Assembly: GCF_000179775.1 (NCBI RefSeq) | Contig: NZ_AEEB01000020.1 | Span: forward strand, 62,001-126,000 | Direction of reading: 5' to 3' | Source: Ahrensia sp. R2A130 | GTDB lineage: Bacteria > Pseudomonadota > Alphaproteobacteria > Rhizobiales > Rhizobiaceae | DNA length: 64,000 nt | In this document: in pieces, positions 34,711-45,682 of the stretch | Numbering within the stretch: the stretch's first letter is position 1 | Layout of the letters: every line of letters starts with the position of its first letter | The notes under the pieces: model-generated | The model's database searches: none | What the model was told of the DNA's origin: nothing | What the model saw: the letters and a program-made list of their open reading frames with translations, nothing else | Program-made: the position numbers and the translations under genes

Positions 34711-34839
34711 GGGGCCATGGCGTGGCCCCGGACAACACCATGTTGCCCTTCGTGCGGCCTATATGCCGCCACGTCCTGAACGCCCGGATTTTTCGTCCGG
34801 GCTCGCATTGTCGGTCCGGCTGCAAACCGGAGGCCCGAC
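34711..34839 (+). promoter_or_regulatory. Structured leader of the creatinase gene, candidate cis-regulatory RNA
   Basis: Five successive hairpins are visible. H1: GGGGCCA/TGGCCCC (34711-34717, 34723-34729). H2: CAAC/GTTG (34733-34736, 34742-34745). H3: CGTGCGGC with GCCG-C-CACG (34751-34758, 34765-34773, one bulged C). H4: GCCCGGA/TCCGGGC (34782-34788, 34796-34802). H5: GTCGG-TCCGG (34810-34819) with CCGGA (34827-34831) and CCGAC (34835-34839). The ribosome binding site GGAGG (34829-34833) lies in the 3' arm of H5, so H5 would block translation. It does not match a riboswitch class that I know. The region from 34652 to 34710 shows nothing else. Confidence 0.5.
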
Positions 34840-34842
34840 ATC

Positions 34843-36090
34843 ATGTCAGCCATCAAATTCGATACCACCCAGTTCAATTCCACACGCATGGTCAGCTCCC
34901 ATGCCAATAGCGCGGCGGGCGAAAAAGCGCCGTTGCCGTTCTCTCATGCCGAATACGAACGCCGCCTTGCTGGGCTGCGCGAAGATATGGCTGCTGCTGG
35001 TCAGCGCGCCTGCGTTTTCACATCCATGCACGGCGTCGCGTATTACAGCGGCTTTCTCTATTGCAGCTTCGGTCGCCCCTATGCCTGCGTTGTTACCCAA
35101 GACGCCTGCACCACGGTTTCCGCCGGTATCGATGCGGGCCAGCCGTGGCGGCGCAGCTTTGGCGACAACATCACCTATACCGACTGGCAGCGCGATAATT
35201 TCGAAGCCACCATCCGCCATCTCATCGGCACCGGTGGCACGGTTGGTGTCGAGCGCGATCACCTGACGCTTGCCATGCACGACCGTCTTGCCACCGCGCT
35301 GGACGCGACCCTGACCGATTGCGCGCAGGCTTCCATGACGCAACGCATGATAAAATCCGCCGAGGAAATTGCCCTCATCCGCGAAGGTGCGCGCATTGCC
35401 GACCATGGCGGTGAAGCTATCCGCGATGCCATTCGCGTTGGTACCCGCGAGATCGACGTCGCCATGGCCGGACGCGATGCGATGGAGTTGGAAATCGCCC
35501 GTTCCCACCCCGACAGTGAAATTCGTGACTCCTGGGTCTGGTTCCAGTCCGGCATCAACACCGATGGTGCCCATAATCCGGTCACGACACGGGCGCTGAA
35601 AGCTGGTGATATTCTGTCACTCAACACGTTCCCCATGATCTCCGCCTACTACACCGCGTTGGAGCGCACCTTGTTCATCGGCGAGCCGGATACGGAAAGC
35701 CTCCGCATCTGGAGGGCCAATGTCGCTGCCCACGAGTTGGGCCTGTCGCTCATCAAGGAAGGCGCGACGTGCTCCGGTATTTGCGACGAGATCAACCGCT
35801 TTTTCGCCTCTGAAAACCTGCTGCAATATCGTTCCTTCGGCTACGGTCACTCCTTCGGTGTGCTGTCGCATTACTATGGCCGTGAGGCGGGGCTCGAACT
35901 GCGCGAGGACATCGACACCGTGTTAAAGCCCGGCATGGTTGTCTCCATGGAGCCGATGCTCACCATACCACAGGGTATGGCAGGCGAGGGTGGATATCGT
36001 GAGCACGACATCGTGGTGATTGATGAAAACGGTGCCCACAACATCACCGGCTTTCCATATGGGCCGGAAAGCAATGTCATTTCTGCATGA
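34843..36090 (+). CDS. Creatinase (creatine amidinohydrolase)
   Basis: Hydrolyses creatine to sarcosine and urea. 415 residues, close to the 403 of the Pseudomonas putida enzyme, and the sequence follows that enzyme closely as I remember it: FLYCSFGRPYA (about 71), TYTDWQRDN (about 111), FQSGINTDGAHNPVTTR (234-250), with His244 in the place of the catalytic His, YGHSFGVLSHYYGREAGLEL (about 332) and MEPMLTIPQG. The fold is that of M24 peptidases, but the metal ligands of true aminopeptidases are not conserved, as in creatinase. No sarcosine oxidase gene adjoins. Expression may depend on the structured leader. Confidence 0.9.
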   Translation: MSAIKFDTTQFNSTRMVSSHANSAAGEKAPLPFSHAEYERRLAGLREDMAAAGQRACVFTSMHGVAYYSGFLYCSFGRPYACVVTQDACTTVSAGIDAGQPWRRSFGDNITYTDWQRDNFEATIRHLIGTGGTVGVERDHLTLAMHDRLATALDATLTDCAQASMTQRMIKSAEEIALIREGARIADHGGEAIRDAIRVGTREIDVAMAGRDAMELEIARSHPDSEIRDSWVWFQSGINTDGAHNPVTTRALKAGDILSLNTFPMISAYYTALERTLFIGEPDTESLRIWRANVAAHELGLSLIKEGATCSGICDEINRFFASENLLQYRSFGYGHSFGVLSHYYGREAGLELREDIDTVLKPGMVVSMEPMLTIPQGMAGEGGYREHDIVVIDENGAHNITGFPYGPESNVISA

Positions 36091-36179
36091 TGGCAGGACC
36101 GCAAGGGTACACAGGTGCCCTTGCGGTGGCGGGGATTGACCTTAAGGTAAGCCTTCCACTGCCAAGGGGCACCAAGCGC

Positions 36180-39100
36180 ATGAGCCAGACCACCGTTCGC
36201 ATTCCGACACCGAAGAAGCAGCCGTTCATCGGCAACATGCTCTCCATCGACGCCAACCAGCCGTTGCAGGGTTTGATGGAAATGACGCGGGAACTGGGGC
36301 CGATCTTCCGAATGGACATGATGGGCACACCCATGGTCATCGCGTCGGGCTACGATATCGTCAACGAACTTTGCGACGAGGCCCGTTTCGACAAGGCCGT
36401 GCGCGGTTCGCTGCGCCGCATTCGTGCCGTTGGTGGCGACGCGCTGTTTACCGCCAACACCAGCGATGACAACTGGCAAAAAGCCCACCGCATTCTGCTG
36501 CCCACCTTCGCCGGTTCCGCCATGAAGGGCTATATGCCCATGATGCAGGATGTGGCGACGCAGCTGTGCACCAAGTGGGAGCGCATGAACGCTGATGAAG
36601 AGATCGACGTCGTTCACGACATGACAGCCGTGGCGCTGGATACGATCGGCATTTGCGGCTTCGACTATCGTTTCAACTCCTTCTACCGCCGCGACTACCA
36701 CCCCTTCATCGACGCCCTGAACCGCACGCTGGAAACCTGCATGATGCAGCGCGGCTTGCCCTTCGAGGAGACACTCCTTCGCAAGCGCCTGCACCAGATG
36801 GAAACCGATGTCGATTTCATGAACAATCTCGTGGATGACATCATCCGCGAGCGCCGGTCCGGGCGGGGCGATACGTCCCAGAAAGACCTGCTCAACTACA
36901 TGCTGGCGGGTGTCGACAAGGTGACGGGCGAAAGCCTGTCGGATGAAAATATCCGCTACCAGATCAACACGTTTTTGATTGCGGGCCACGAGACGACATC
37001 CGGCCTTATGTCCTTCACGCTTTACTACCTTCTGCAGCACCCCGACATTCTGGACCGCTGCTACGAAGAGGTGGACCGTGTTTTGGGCCGCGATATTTCC
37101 AGCCCGCCGGATCTCTCCAAGGTCAACCAGCTGACTTACATCAATCAGGTTCTGTCGGAGGCGCTACGCCTGTGGCCCACCGCACCTGCGCTTGGTCTTG
37201 CGCCATACGAAGACGAAATCGTCGGCGGCCAATATAAGATCAAAAAAGGCACGTTCACCACCGTTCTGTCCCTCATGTTACACCGGGACGAGAGCGTGTG
37301 GGGAGATGATCCCGAAGCGTTCAATCCCGAACACTTTACCAAGGAAGCCATCGCGGCGCGGCCGTTCAACGCCTACAAGCCCTTCGGCAACGGTCAGCGG
37401 GCGTGTATCGGCCGCCAGTTTGCCATGCAGGAAGCCAACCTCGTTATCGGCATGATCCTGCAGCGCTTCCAGTTGGACGATCACAAGAACTACCAGTTGA
37501 AGATCAAGGAATCGCTGTCCATCAAGCCCGATGGTTTCACCATGAAGGTGAAGCTGCGCCCTGATGTCATGTATTCCGCGAAGGGCCCCACCGCTGACGC
37601 TGACACGACAGATGCGAAAAAGCCTGGCGAGAACAACCGTGAGAAACACGGCGGCAAGGTCACTATTGCGTTCGGCTCCAACCTCGGAACCACAGAAGAA
37701 ATTGCCCGCGATATGGCCCGTTCTGCCGAGACAAACGGCTTCGATGTGAAGCTGAAGACGCTCGATGAACTTGTCGGGAACATGCCGAAGGAAGGCGCAC
37801 TGCTGCTCGCTTGTGCGTCTTACAACGGACAACCACCGGACAACGCCGCGCAGTTCGTGGACTGGGTGAAGGAGCAACCCGCAGGCTCGATGGACGGTAT
37901 CAACTATGCGCTGTTCGGCTGCGGCCACAGCGACTGGTCCGCCACGTTCCAGGCCACTCCACGTATCATCGACGAGCACATGAAACGCGCCGGTGCGACC
38001 GCTTATGTCGAGACCGGCGAGGGCGATGCCAAGGAAGACCTCGACGCGGAATTCGACACATGGTTCGGCCCCGTCTGGCAGCACACGGGCAAGGCGCTCG
38101 GCCTCGATGTGGACTTTGAAGAAACGCTGGACGATGCACCGCTCTACGAAGTCACGTTCTTGAAGGATGCCAGCCAGAATCCGTTGGTCGAACAGATGGG
38201 CGCGAAGCCGGTCGTCGTGCGCCGCACCCGCGAACTGCATTCCAAATCCGGCCCCGTGCCGTCCGAACGTTCGACCCGCCACATCCGCGTGAAACTTGCG
38301 CCGGGCCAAAGCTATACTGCAGGCGATCATCTGTCGGTCATTCCGCGCAACTCGCCCGATCTGGTGCGCCGTGTCGAACTTCGCTTCGGCCTGCAATCGG
38401 CCAGCCTCGTGCGGTTGAACAGCGCCAACGAAGGCCATTCCGCGCTGCCCACCGGTCGGCCCATCGAGCTTCGCACGCTGCTGGAAGACCTTGTGGAACT
38501 GCAGTCCCCGGCCAGCCGTCGCGATGTTCAGCTTCTGGTCAAACACACAAGATGCCCTGACTCCAAACCGAAGCTGGAAGCGTTGGCGGGGGACGATTTC
38601 AAGGACAAAGTGCAGGGCACACGCACCAGCATTCTCGATCTGCTGGAGGAGTTTCCAGCTTGCGAATTGCCCTTCGCGGTCTATCTGGAAACGTGCCCCA
38701 ACATGGTGCCGCGCTACTATTCTATCTCGTCGTCGCCCAAGGCCGGTTCCGACCGCTGCTCCATCACGGTCGCCGTGGTGGATGATGTGGCCCGCAACGG
38801 GAAGGGCCGTTATCTCGGCACCTGCTCCAACTATCTGGCAGGGCTGAAGGAAGGCTCGTCCTTCCATGCGGCGACCCGCCAGCCGTCCGCAGGCTTCACC
38901 TTGCCGGAAGACCCGCTGCGCCCCGTCATCATGATCGGCCCCGGCACGGGCATCGCGCCATTCCGCGGTTTCCTGCAGGACCGTGCTGCCGACATGGCAG
39001 CTGGTATAGACCTCGGCCCCGCAGCTTTGTTCTTCGGCTGCCGCCATCCCGACCAAGACTTCATCTACCGTCAGGAACTGGAAGCTTGGTCCGAGCAAGG

Positions 39101-39380
39101 TGTCTGCGATCTCCACACCGCCTTCTCCCGCGCCGACAAGGAACGCGTCTATGTTCAAGACGTGTTGCGCCAACAACGCGCCTCCATCTGGCCGATGATC
39201 GAAGCCGGAGCCAAAATCTACGTCTGCGGCGATGGTGGCCACATGGAGCCGGACGTGCGCCGCGCACTCACCCGAATCTATATGGAAGAGAAAGACGTGT
39301 CGGGCGATGAAGCAGACGCATGGTTCGCAGACATGATAGCGAAGCAGGATTACGTCATGGACGTTTGGGTGAGCAACTAG
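36180..39380 (+). CDS. Self-sufficient cytochrome P450/NADPH-P450 reductase fusion (CYP102, P450 BM3-like)
   Basis: 1066 residues from the ATG at 36180 (AAGGGG upstream), similar to the 1048 of P450 BM3; an in-frame start at 36093-36087 adds an unlikely leader. P450 domain: I-helix FLIAGHETTSGL, K-helix EALRLWP and haem loop PFGNGQRACIGRQ with Cys409. FMN domain: IAFGSNLGTTEEIARDMA (about 499). FAD/NADPH domain: RYYSISSSPK (about 845), GPGTGIAPFRGF (about 922) and the YVCGDGGHMEPDV tail. Expected to hydroxylate fatty acids or similar substrates in the cytoplasm with NADPH. Follows creatinase by 89 bp. Confidence 0.96.
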   Translation: MSQTTVRIPTPKKQPFIGNMLSIDANQPLQGLMEMTRELGPIFRMDMMGTPMVIASGYDIVNELCDEARFDKAVRGSLRRIRAVGGDALFTANTSDDNWQKAHRILLPTFAGSAMKGYMPMMQDVATQLCTKWERMNADEEIDVVHDMTAVALDTIGICGFDYRFNSFYRRDYHPFIDALNRTLETCMMQRGLPFEETLLRKRLHQMETDVDFMNNLVDDIIRERRSGRGDTSQKDLLNYMLAGVDKVTGESLSDENIRYQINTFLIAGHETTSGLMSFTLYYLLQHPDILDRCYEEVDRVLGRDISSPPDLSKVNQLTYINQVLSEALRLWPTAPALGLAPYEDEIVGGQYKIKKGTFTTVLSLMLHRDESVWGDDPEAFNPEHFTKEAIAARPFNAYKPFGNGQRACIGRQFAMQEANLVIGMILQRFQLDDHKNYQLKIKESLSIKPDGFTMKVKLRPDVMYSAKGPTADADTTDAKKPGENNREKHGGKVTIAFGSNLGTTEEIARDMARSAETNGFDVKLKTLDELVGNMPKEGALLLACASYNGQPPDNAAQFVDWVKEQPAGSMDGINYALFGCGHSDWSATFQATPRIIDEHMKRAGATAYVETGEGDAKEDLDAEFDTWFGPVWQHTGKALGLDVDFEETLDDAPLYEVTFLKDASQNPLVEQMGAKPVVVRRTRELHSKSGPVPSERSTRHIRVKLAPGQSYTAGDHLSVIPRNSPDLVRRVELRFGLQSASLVRLNSANEGHSALPTGRPIELRTLLEDLVELQSPASRRDVQLLVKHTRCPDSKPKLEALAGDDFKDKVQGTRTSILDLLEEFPACELPFAVYLETCPNMVPRYYSISSSPKAGSDRCSITVAVVDDVARNGKGRYLGTCSNYLAGLKEGSSFHAATRQPSAGFTLPEDPLRPVIMIGPGTGIAPFRGFLQDRAADMAAGIDLGPAALFFGCRHPDQDFIYRQELEAWSEQGVCDLHTAFSRADKERVYVQDVLRQQRASIWPMIEAGAKIYVCGDGGHMEPDVRRALTRIYMEEKDVSGDEADAWFADMIAKQDYVMDVWVSN

Positions 39381-39411
39381 GCGCTGACGCAAACAGCCAT
39401 CCCGAAAGCTC

Positions 39412-39445
39412 GGTTGTCATTCGCATTCGCGCGGGGATGACAACC
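39412..39445. repeat. Palindromic repeat, copy 2 (REP-like)
   Basis: GGTTGTCAT (39412-39420) pairs with ATGACAACC (39437-39445), and the centre is GC-rich. On the minus strand it reads GGTTGTCATCCCCGCG, matching copy 1 at 20035 with one mismatch. It lies in the 87 bp between the convergent CYP102 and betC genes and may also act in transcript ending. Confidence 0.6.
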
Positions 39446-39467
39446 GGTTTTATGTAGGCCGAGCCGC

Positions 39468-41009
39468 CTACTCTTTATCCAGATAAGGGTTCGGCACACC
39501 ACCGGGCATCACCCGCGCCTTCACCGCTGCATCCACCCAGGTGATGTGATTGCGAACATATTCATCGCTCGCATCGCGCGGTGGCGTGTAGTCCCAATGC
39601 TTCGGCTGGCCCTTCTGCATCGCCTCATAAACCGCTCGCCGCTGGTGCTGCGTGGCGATCACGTCGGCACGGATTGCGGCACTGTCCCAACGCTCGGCAA
39701 CTTCTGCAGCAAACGCTGTAGCGCGGTCGGTGTGGGCGGGATCATCGACCAGATTGTTCATCTCATAGGGGTCGGCCACAACGTCGAAAAGCTGCGGCGG
39801 ATCTACGTCGCAATGGATGTACTTGTATTGGCCGCGCCGGATCATCAGCACTGGCCACGGCGTCATTTCGGCACAATATTCACCGATTGCGGTTGCCTGC
39901 TCGTTGGCCGCTTCGCCGCGCGCCTGTGGGGCCAGTGACCGGCCATCTATAGGCTCGCCGTAACTGGGGCTCGGTTCGCCTGCAAGGTCGAGCAAGGTCG
40001 GCAAGATGTCCACAAGTGAGCACGGGTCGGCAACGGTCGTGTTGGCGATACCGGGACCGGCCATGATGAGCGGCACGCGCGCAGAATGTTCGAAGAAGTT
40101 CATCTTGTACCACAGGCCGCGCTCGCCCAGCATATCGCCGTGGTCGGCGGTGATGATGACCACCGTGTCGTCCAACTGCCCGCTCTCTTCCAGCACCTGC
40201 ACCAACTCTCCGACCTTGGAATCGAAATAGGAGATGTTGGCGAAATAGGCGTGGCGCGAGTTACGGACTTGCTCTTCGGTCACTTCGACTTTCGACGCTT
40301 CGATGCCGTCCATCAAGCGCTTCGACATAGGGTCCTGGTCTTCGGGTGCCAGAACATTCTTCGGCATGTCGATGGCATCGTGATCGTAGAGGTTCCAGAA
40401 TTCCGGCCGCGCTTCATACGGGTCGTGGGGGTGGGTGAAGCTGGCCACCATGGCGAACGGCGCAGTGCCCTTTCGGGCGTAATCGAACAGCTTGCGTTTG
40501 GCGTGGAAAGCAACTTCTTCATCGAAATCCATCTGTACCGAGGCCACCGCCAGCCCCGCTTCGCGCACGGAATCCATGTTGTGATACCAGTCGTCGATGC
40601 GCTCGTCGGCAGCTTCCCAATCCGGCACCCACGCAAAGTCTGCGGGATAGACATCTGTGGTGATGCGTTCATCGAAACCGTGCATCTGGTCCGGCCCGAC
40701 AAAGTGCATCTTGCCGGAAAGGCAGGTCGTGTAACCGAGGCGGCGCAGGTAATGTGCGAAGGATGGAACGGAGGCCTTGAACTCCGACGCGTTGTCATAA
40801 GCCGCGATGCGCGTGACGTGTTGGCCGGTCATGAACGCCATGCGCGACGGCGCACAAAGCGGCGCGTTGCAATAAGCCGCATCGAACCGCGCACCACGCG
40901 CCGCGAGTGCATCCATATGCGGCGTCTTCACCTGGTGGTGGCCATACGCGCCAGTGAATTGCGGGGCGAGCTGGTCCGCCATGATGATGAGAATGTTGGG
41001 TTTGGTCAT
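39468..41009 (-). CDS. betC: Choline sulfatase
   Basis: Hydrolyses choline-O-sulfate to choline and sulfate. 513 residues, the length of rhizobial BetC. The formylglycine motif is Cys52-Ala-Pro-Ser-Arg, in LCAPSRMAFMTGQ. Metal site pieces: NILIIMADQ near the start, TADHGDMLGE (about 290). The C-terminus HWDYTPPRDASDEYVRNH matches the choline-sulfatase C-terminal domain, which separates it from other arylsulfatases. No betA, betB or betI is in the window. Cytoplasmic, with no signal peptide. Confidence 0.88.
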   Translation of the reverse strand: MTKPNILIIMADQLAPQFTGAYGHHQVKTPHMDALAARGARFDAAYCNAPLCAPSRMAFMTGQHVTRIAAYDNASEFKASVPSFAHYLRRLGYTTCLSGKMHFVGPDQMHGFDERITTDVYPADFAWVPDWEAADERIDDWYHNMDSVREAGLAVASVQMDFDEEVAFHAKRKLFDYARKGTAPFAMVASFTHPHDPYEARPEFWNLYDHDAIDMPKNVLAPEDQDPMSKRLMDGIEASKVEVTEEQVRNSRHAYFANISYFDSKVGELVQVLEESGQLDDTVVIITADHGDMLGERGLWYKMNFFEHSARVPLIMAGPGIANTTVADPCSLVDILPTLLDLAGEPSPSYGEPIDGRSLAPQARGEAANEQATAIGEYCAEMTPWPVLMIRRGQYKYIHCDVDPPQLFDVVADPYEMNNLVDDPAHTDRATAFAAEVAERWDSAAIRADVIATQHQRRAVYEAMQKGQPKHWDYTPPRDASDEYVRNHITWVDAAVKARVMPGGVPNPYLDKE

Positions 41010-41098
41010 GCGCGGAGTTCCCCCGAAAAGCGTGTGGGAACACTACAGCGCAAGTTGCCATTGCGTCATCTCAAATGCGACGGGCGAATGCGTTGAAC

Positions 41099-44035
41099 TT
41101 AATGCGCCTCGTCCCAGTTTTCCGCAGCCCGCGCATCCACTTGCAGCGGCACGGACAGCGATAGCGCAGGCATCGGCGCGTCTTCCATCACCTTCACCAC
41201 CGTTTCAATCGTCGCGTCCACCTCGTCGTCTGGCACCTCGAAGATCAACTCATCATGCACTTGCAGCAGCATTTGCGCGGACAGCTTTTCCGCTGCTAAC
41301 GCACCCTCCATCCGCGCCATGGCACGTCGAATGATGTCTGCCGCGGAACCCTGAATGGGCGCGTTGATGGCGGCGCGTTCGTTGAAGGCGCGCATCTGCG
41401 GGTTGGATGATTTGATTTCCGGGTAGTGGGCGCGGCGACCGAATATGGTTTCCACATAGCCATGTTCGCGGGCGAATTTCTTCGTCTCGTCCATGTAGTC
41501 GCGGATGCCGGGGAAGCGCTCGAAATACATCTTGATATAGTCCGACGCCTCGCCGCGATCGATGCCAAGATTGTTGGCGAGTCCGAAGGCGGAGATGCCG
41601 TAGATGATGCCGAAATTGATCGCCTTGGCCTGACGGCGGATGGACGGGTCCATGCCTTCCACCGGCACGTTGAACATCTCGCTTGCCGTCATTGCATGAA
41701 TGTCGATGCCGTCCGCGAACGCCTGCTTTAGCTGCGAGATGTCGGCCATATGGGCGAGCACCCGAAGTTCGATTTGGCTGTAGTCGGCGGAGACGAGTTT
41801 ATGCCCGTCAGCCGCAATGAACGCCGTGCGGATTTTTCGACCGGCTTCGGTACGGACGGGGATGTTCTGCAAGTTCGGTTCGGACGAGGAAAAGCGCCCC
41901 GTTGTCGTGGAGGCCATGGCGTAGCTCGTGTGAACGCGGCCCGTGGTCTTGTTGATGAAGGTCGGCAGCGCGTCGGTGTAGGTGCTCTTCAGCTTTGTCA
42001 GTTGGCGCCAATCGACGATGCGGCGGGGCAATTCGTGGCCCTCGGCGGCAAGGTCTTCTAACGCTTGCGCGCCGGTGGCCCACTGACCGGTTTTCGTCTT
42101 TTTGCCACCGGGCAGTTCCATCTTGCCGAACAGTAATTCGCCCAACTGTTTGGGCGACGCGATGTTGATGGGTTCGCCCGCCATCTCGTGAATGTCAGCT
42201 TCGATACCGGCGGCCTTCTGCGCCAACTCGCCGGAAAGGCGTGACAGGATTTGCCGGTCGATTTCCACGCCCCGCGCTTCCATGCGGCACAGCACCGGCA
42301 CGAGCGGGCGTTCGAGGCGTTCGTAAACGGTGACCATTTTTTCCGCCACCAGCCGCGCCTTCAGCAAGGTCCAAAGCCGCAACGTCACATCGGCATCTTC
42401 TGCCGCGTAGGCAGACGCTTTTTCGATGCTCACCTTGTCGAACGTGACCATGGATTTACCGGAACCGGCGACCTCTTTAAACGGGATCGGTGTATGGTCG
42501 AGATGGGCGAGCGACAGTGCGTCCATGCCGTGTTTTCCACGACCGGCATCCAGCACATAGGACAGCAGCATCGTGTCGTCGAAGGGGCCGACTTCGATGC
42601 CGTAACGCGACAACACCAGCCAGTCGTATTTCAAATTCTGCGCGATCTTCAACACGCTAGGTGCTTCCAGCATGGGCTTGAGCAGAGCCAGCGCTTCCTT
42701 CAAATCCATCTGGTCGGGGTCCAGCCCTTCCGAGAACATGTCGCCGTCGTCGGATGAACCATCTTTCAGATGCGCCAGTGGAATATAGCACGCGCGGCCC
42801 GGGCCTGTGGCGAGCGACACCCCCACGAGATCACAGGCCATGGCGTCCAGCGATGTGGTTTCCGTGTCCACCGCGACGTGACCGAGATCGTGGGCTTCAG
42901 CGATCCAGCGCTTGAGAGCTTCGGCATCACGAACGGTTTCGTAAGCGGAATGCTCGATTTTCTCGGCAGCAACCTTGGCGGTCAGTTCTTCCACCAGCTT
43001 CGACGGTCGGTAGGGCGGGCCGTCGCCATTGTCATCTTGCGGTTGAGTGTGATCGCCGTCGATACTCTGCGGCGCGTCCATATCCGGCCCGCGCATTTCG
43101 TAGCCTTCGACACCCACCTCTTCAGCTTCGACATTTGCTGCATCCGTATCTGTATCGACGGCCACGCGACGGGTGAGCGAGTTGAGGCCGATACCTTTTA
43201 GAAACGCGATGAGCCGCGGGCCATTCACCGTATCAAGCGCCAATTCGTCCAACTGCATATCCAGCGGAACATCATCGCGCAGCGTCACAAGCTGCTTGGA
43301 AATCCGCGCCAGATCGGCGTGTTCGATCATGTTCTCGCGGCGCTTGTTCTGCTTGATTTCGCCTGCCCGTTCCAGCAGCTCTTCCAACGTGCCGTACTCG
43401 TCCAACAACTGCGCCGCCGTCTTCGGGCCGATGCCTGGGACGCCTGGAATGTTGTCCGTGGAATCCCCCGCCAGCGCCTGCAGGTCGATCATCTTGGACG
43501 GGTCCACACCGAACTTGGCGAACACGCCCTCTTCATCAACCACGATGTCTTTCATCGTGTCGTACATCACCACCTGCGGGTTGATGAGCTGCATCAGGTC
43601 CTTGTCGGACGACACGATGGTTGTGTCCGCTCCGGCCTCGGTCGCAAGCTTCGCGTAGGTGGCGATGATGTCGTCGGCCTCGAACCCTTCCGTCTCGATG
43701 CACGGCACATCGAAGGCGCGGGTGGCCTGGCGGATGAGCGCGAATTGCGGGCGCAAATCCTCCGGCGGCTCGGAGCGGTTGGCTTTATATTCAGGGTAAA
43801 GCTCGTTGCGGAACGTGGTGGAGGAATAATCGAAAATCACCGCGAAATGCGTCGGCACCACGCCTCGTGCCGTGTCTCGGGCTTCGTCCAGCAGCTTCCA
43901 CAACATGTTGCAGAAACCGGACACCGCGCCGATGGGCAGACCGTCGCTCTTGCGCGTCAGCGGCGGCAGCGCGTGGTAGGCGCGGAAGATGTAGGCGGAG
44001 CCGTCCACCAGGTAGAGATGATCGCCCTTCTTCAT
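41099..44035 (-). CDS. polA: DNA polymerase I
   Basis: 978 residues, full length. Residues 1-300 are the 5'-3' exonuclease (LYLVDGSAYIFRAYHALPPL, GDSTDNIPGVPGIGPKTA). Residues about 370-570 form the 3'-5' exonuclease with the catalytic VAVDTETTSLD, so proofreading should be active. Residues 600-978 are the polymerase: SADYSQIELRVLAHM (motif A), RQAKAINFGIIYGISAFGL (motif B) and QVHDELIFEVP (motif C). Cytoplasmic repair and Okazaki fragment processing. Confidence 0.97.
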   Translation of the reverse strand: MKKGDHLYLVDGSAYIFRAYHALPPLTRKSDGLPIGAVSGFCNMLWKLLDEARDTARGVVPTHFAVIFDYSSTTFRNELYPEYKANRSEPPEDLRPQFALIRQATRAFDVPCIETEGFEADDIIATYAKLATEAGADTTIVSSDKDLMQLINPQVVMYDTMKDIVVDEEGVFAKFGVDPSKMIDLQALAGDSTDNIPGVPGIGPKTAAQLLDEYGTLEELLERAGEIKQNKRRENMIEHADLARISKQLVTLRDDVPLDMQLDELALDTVNGPRLIAFLKGIGLNSLTRRVAVDTDTDAANVEAEEVGVEGYEMRGPDMDAPQSIDGDHTQPQDDNGDGPPYRPSKLVEELTAKVAAEKIEHSAYETVRDAEALKRWIAEAHDLGHVAVDTETTSLDAMACDLVGVSLATGPGRACYIPLAHLKDGSSDDGDMFSEGLDPDQMDLKEALALLKPMLEAPSVLKIAQNLKYDWLVLSRYGIEVGPFDDTMLLSYVLDAGRGKHGMDALSLAHLDHTPIPFKEVAGSGKSMVTFDKVSIEKASAYAAEDADVTLRLWTLLKARLVAEKMVTVYERLERPLVPVLCRMEARGVEIDRQILSRLSGELAQKAAGIEADIHEMAGEPINIASPKQLGELLFGKMELPGGKKTKTGQWATGAQALEDLAAEGHELPRRIVDWRQLTKLKSTYTDALPTFINKTTGRVHTSYAMASTTTGRFSSSEPNLQNIPVRTEAGRKIRTAFIAADGHKLVSADYSQIELRVLAHMADISQLKQAFADGIDIHAMTASEMFNVPVEGMDPSIRRQAKAINFGIIYGISAFGLANNLGIDRGEASDYIKMYFERFPGIRDYMDETKKFAREHGYVETIFGRRAHYPEIKSSNPQMRAFNERAAINAPIQGSAADIIRRAMARMEGALAAEKLSAQMLLQVHDELIFEVPDDEVDATIETVVKVMEDAPMPALSLSVPLQVDARAAENWDEAH

Positions 44036-44173
44036 GGCCGCCGTTCCGTGTGTTCATTGTTCGTTTCGCCATCGGTTTCGCACGACCGGCGCGCCAGCGG
44101 AAGGGTGAATAGACTTGCATCCCCACTGCCCGTTGCGCGACGGTGGCGCAAACGCGATCAGGACGATTCAGAC

Positions 44174-45571
<1,398 letters not shown>

Positions 45572-45627
45572 GCATCGTGCAATTCATAGAACTCACCGAT
45601 CCTAACAATTAGTCGTTTGTTGAAGCG

Positions 45628-45655
45628 TGGGCGGGTACATAAACATACCCGCCCA
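45628..45655. repeat. Perfect inverted repeat between convergent genes
   Basis: TGGGCGGGTA (45628-45637) and TACCCGCCCA (45646-45655) with loop CATAAACA. It lies between the M20 peptidase stop (+) and the SemiSWEET stop (-). A TTTTT run starts only 11 bases later, so it is a possible but not canonical terminator. Confidence 0.55.
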
Positions 45656-45682
45656 TGCTCATCCTGTTTTTCACTTCGACAT

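Noticed and set aside
34782..34802. H4 of the creatinase leader as a terminator
   Set aside because: The T-run is in the loop, not after the stem, so it does not fit a rho-independent terminator.
34843..36090. Xaa-Pro aminopeptidase call for the M24-fold gene
   Set aside because: Long identical stretches to creatinase, including the DGAHNP histidine region and the lack of aminopeptidase metal ligands, favour creatinase.
37278..39392. 704-codon open frame on the minus strand
   Set aside because: It is antisense to the well-supported CYP102 gene over its full length, has no recognisable domain, and is a usual shadow of GC-rich coding sequence.
43319..44173. Upstream extension of the M20 peptidase frame
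   Set aside because: It lies antisense within polA, and family members start near 44174.
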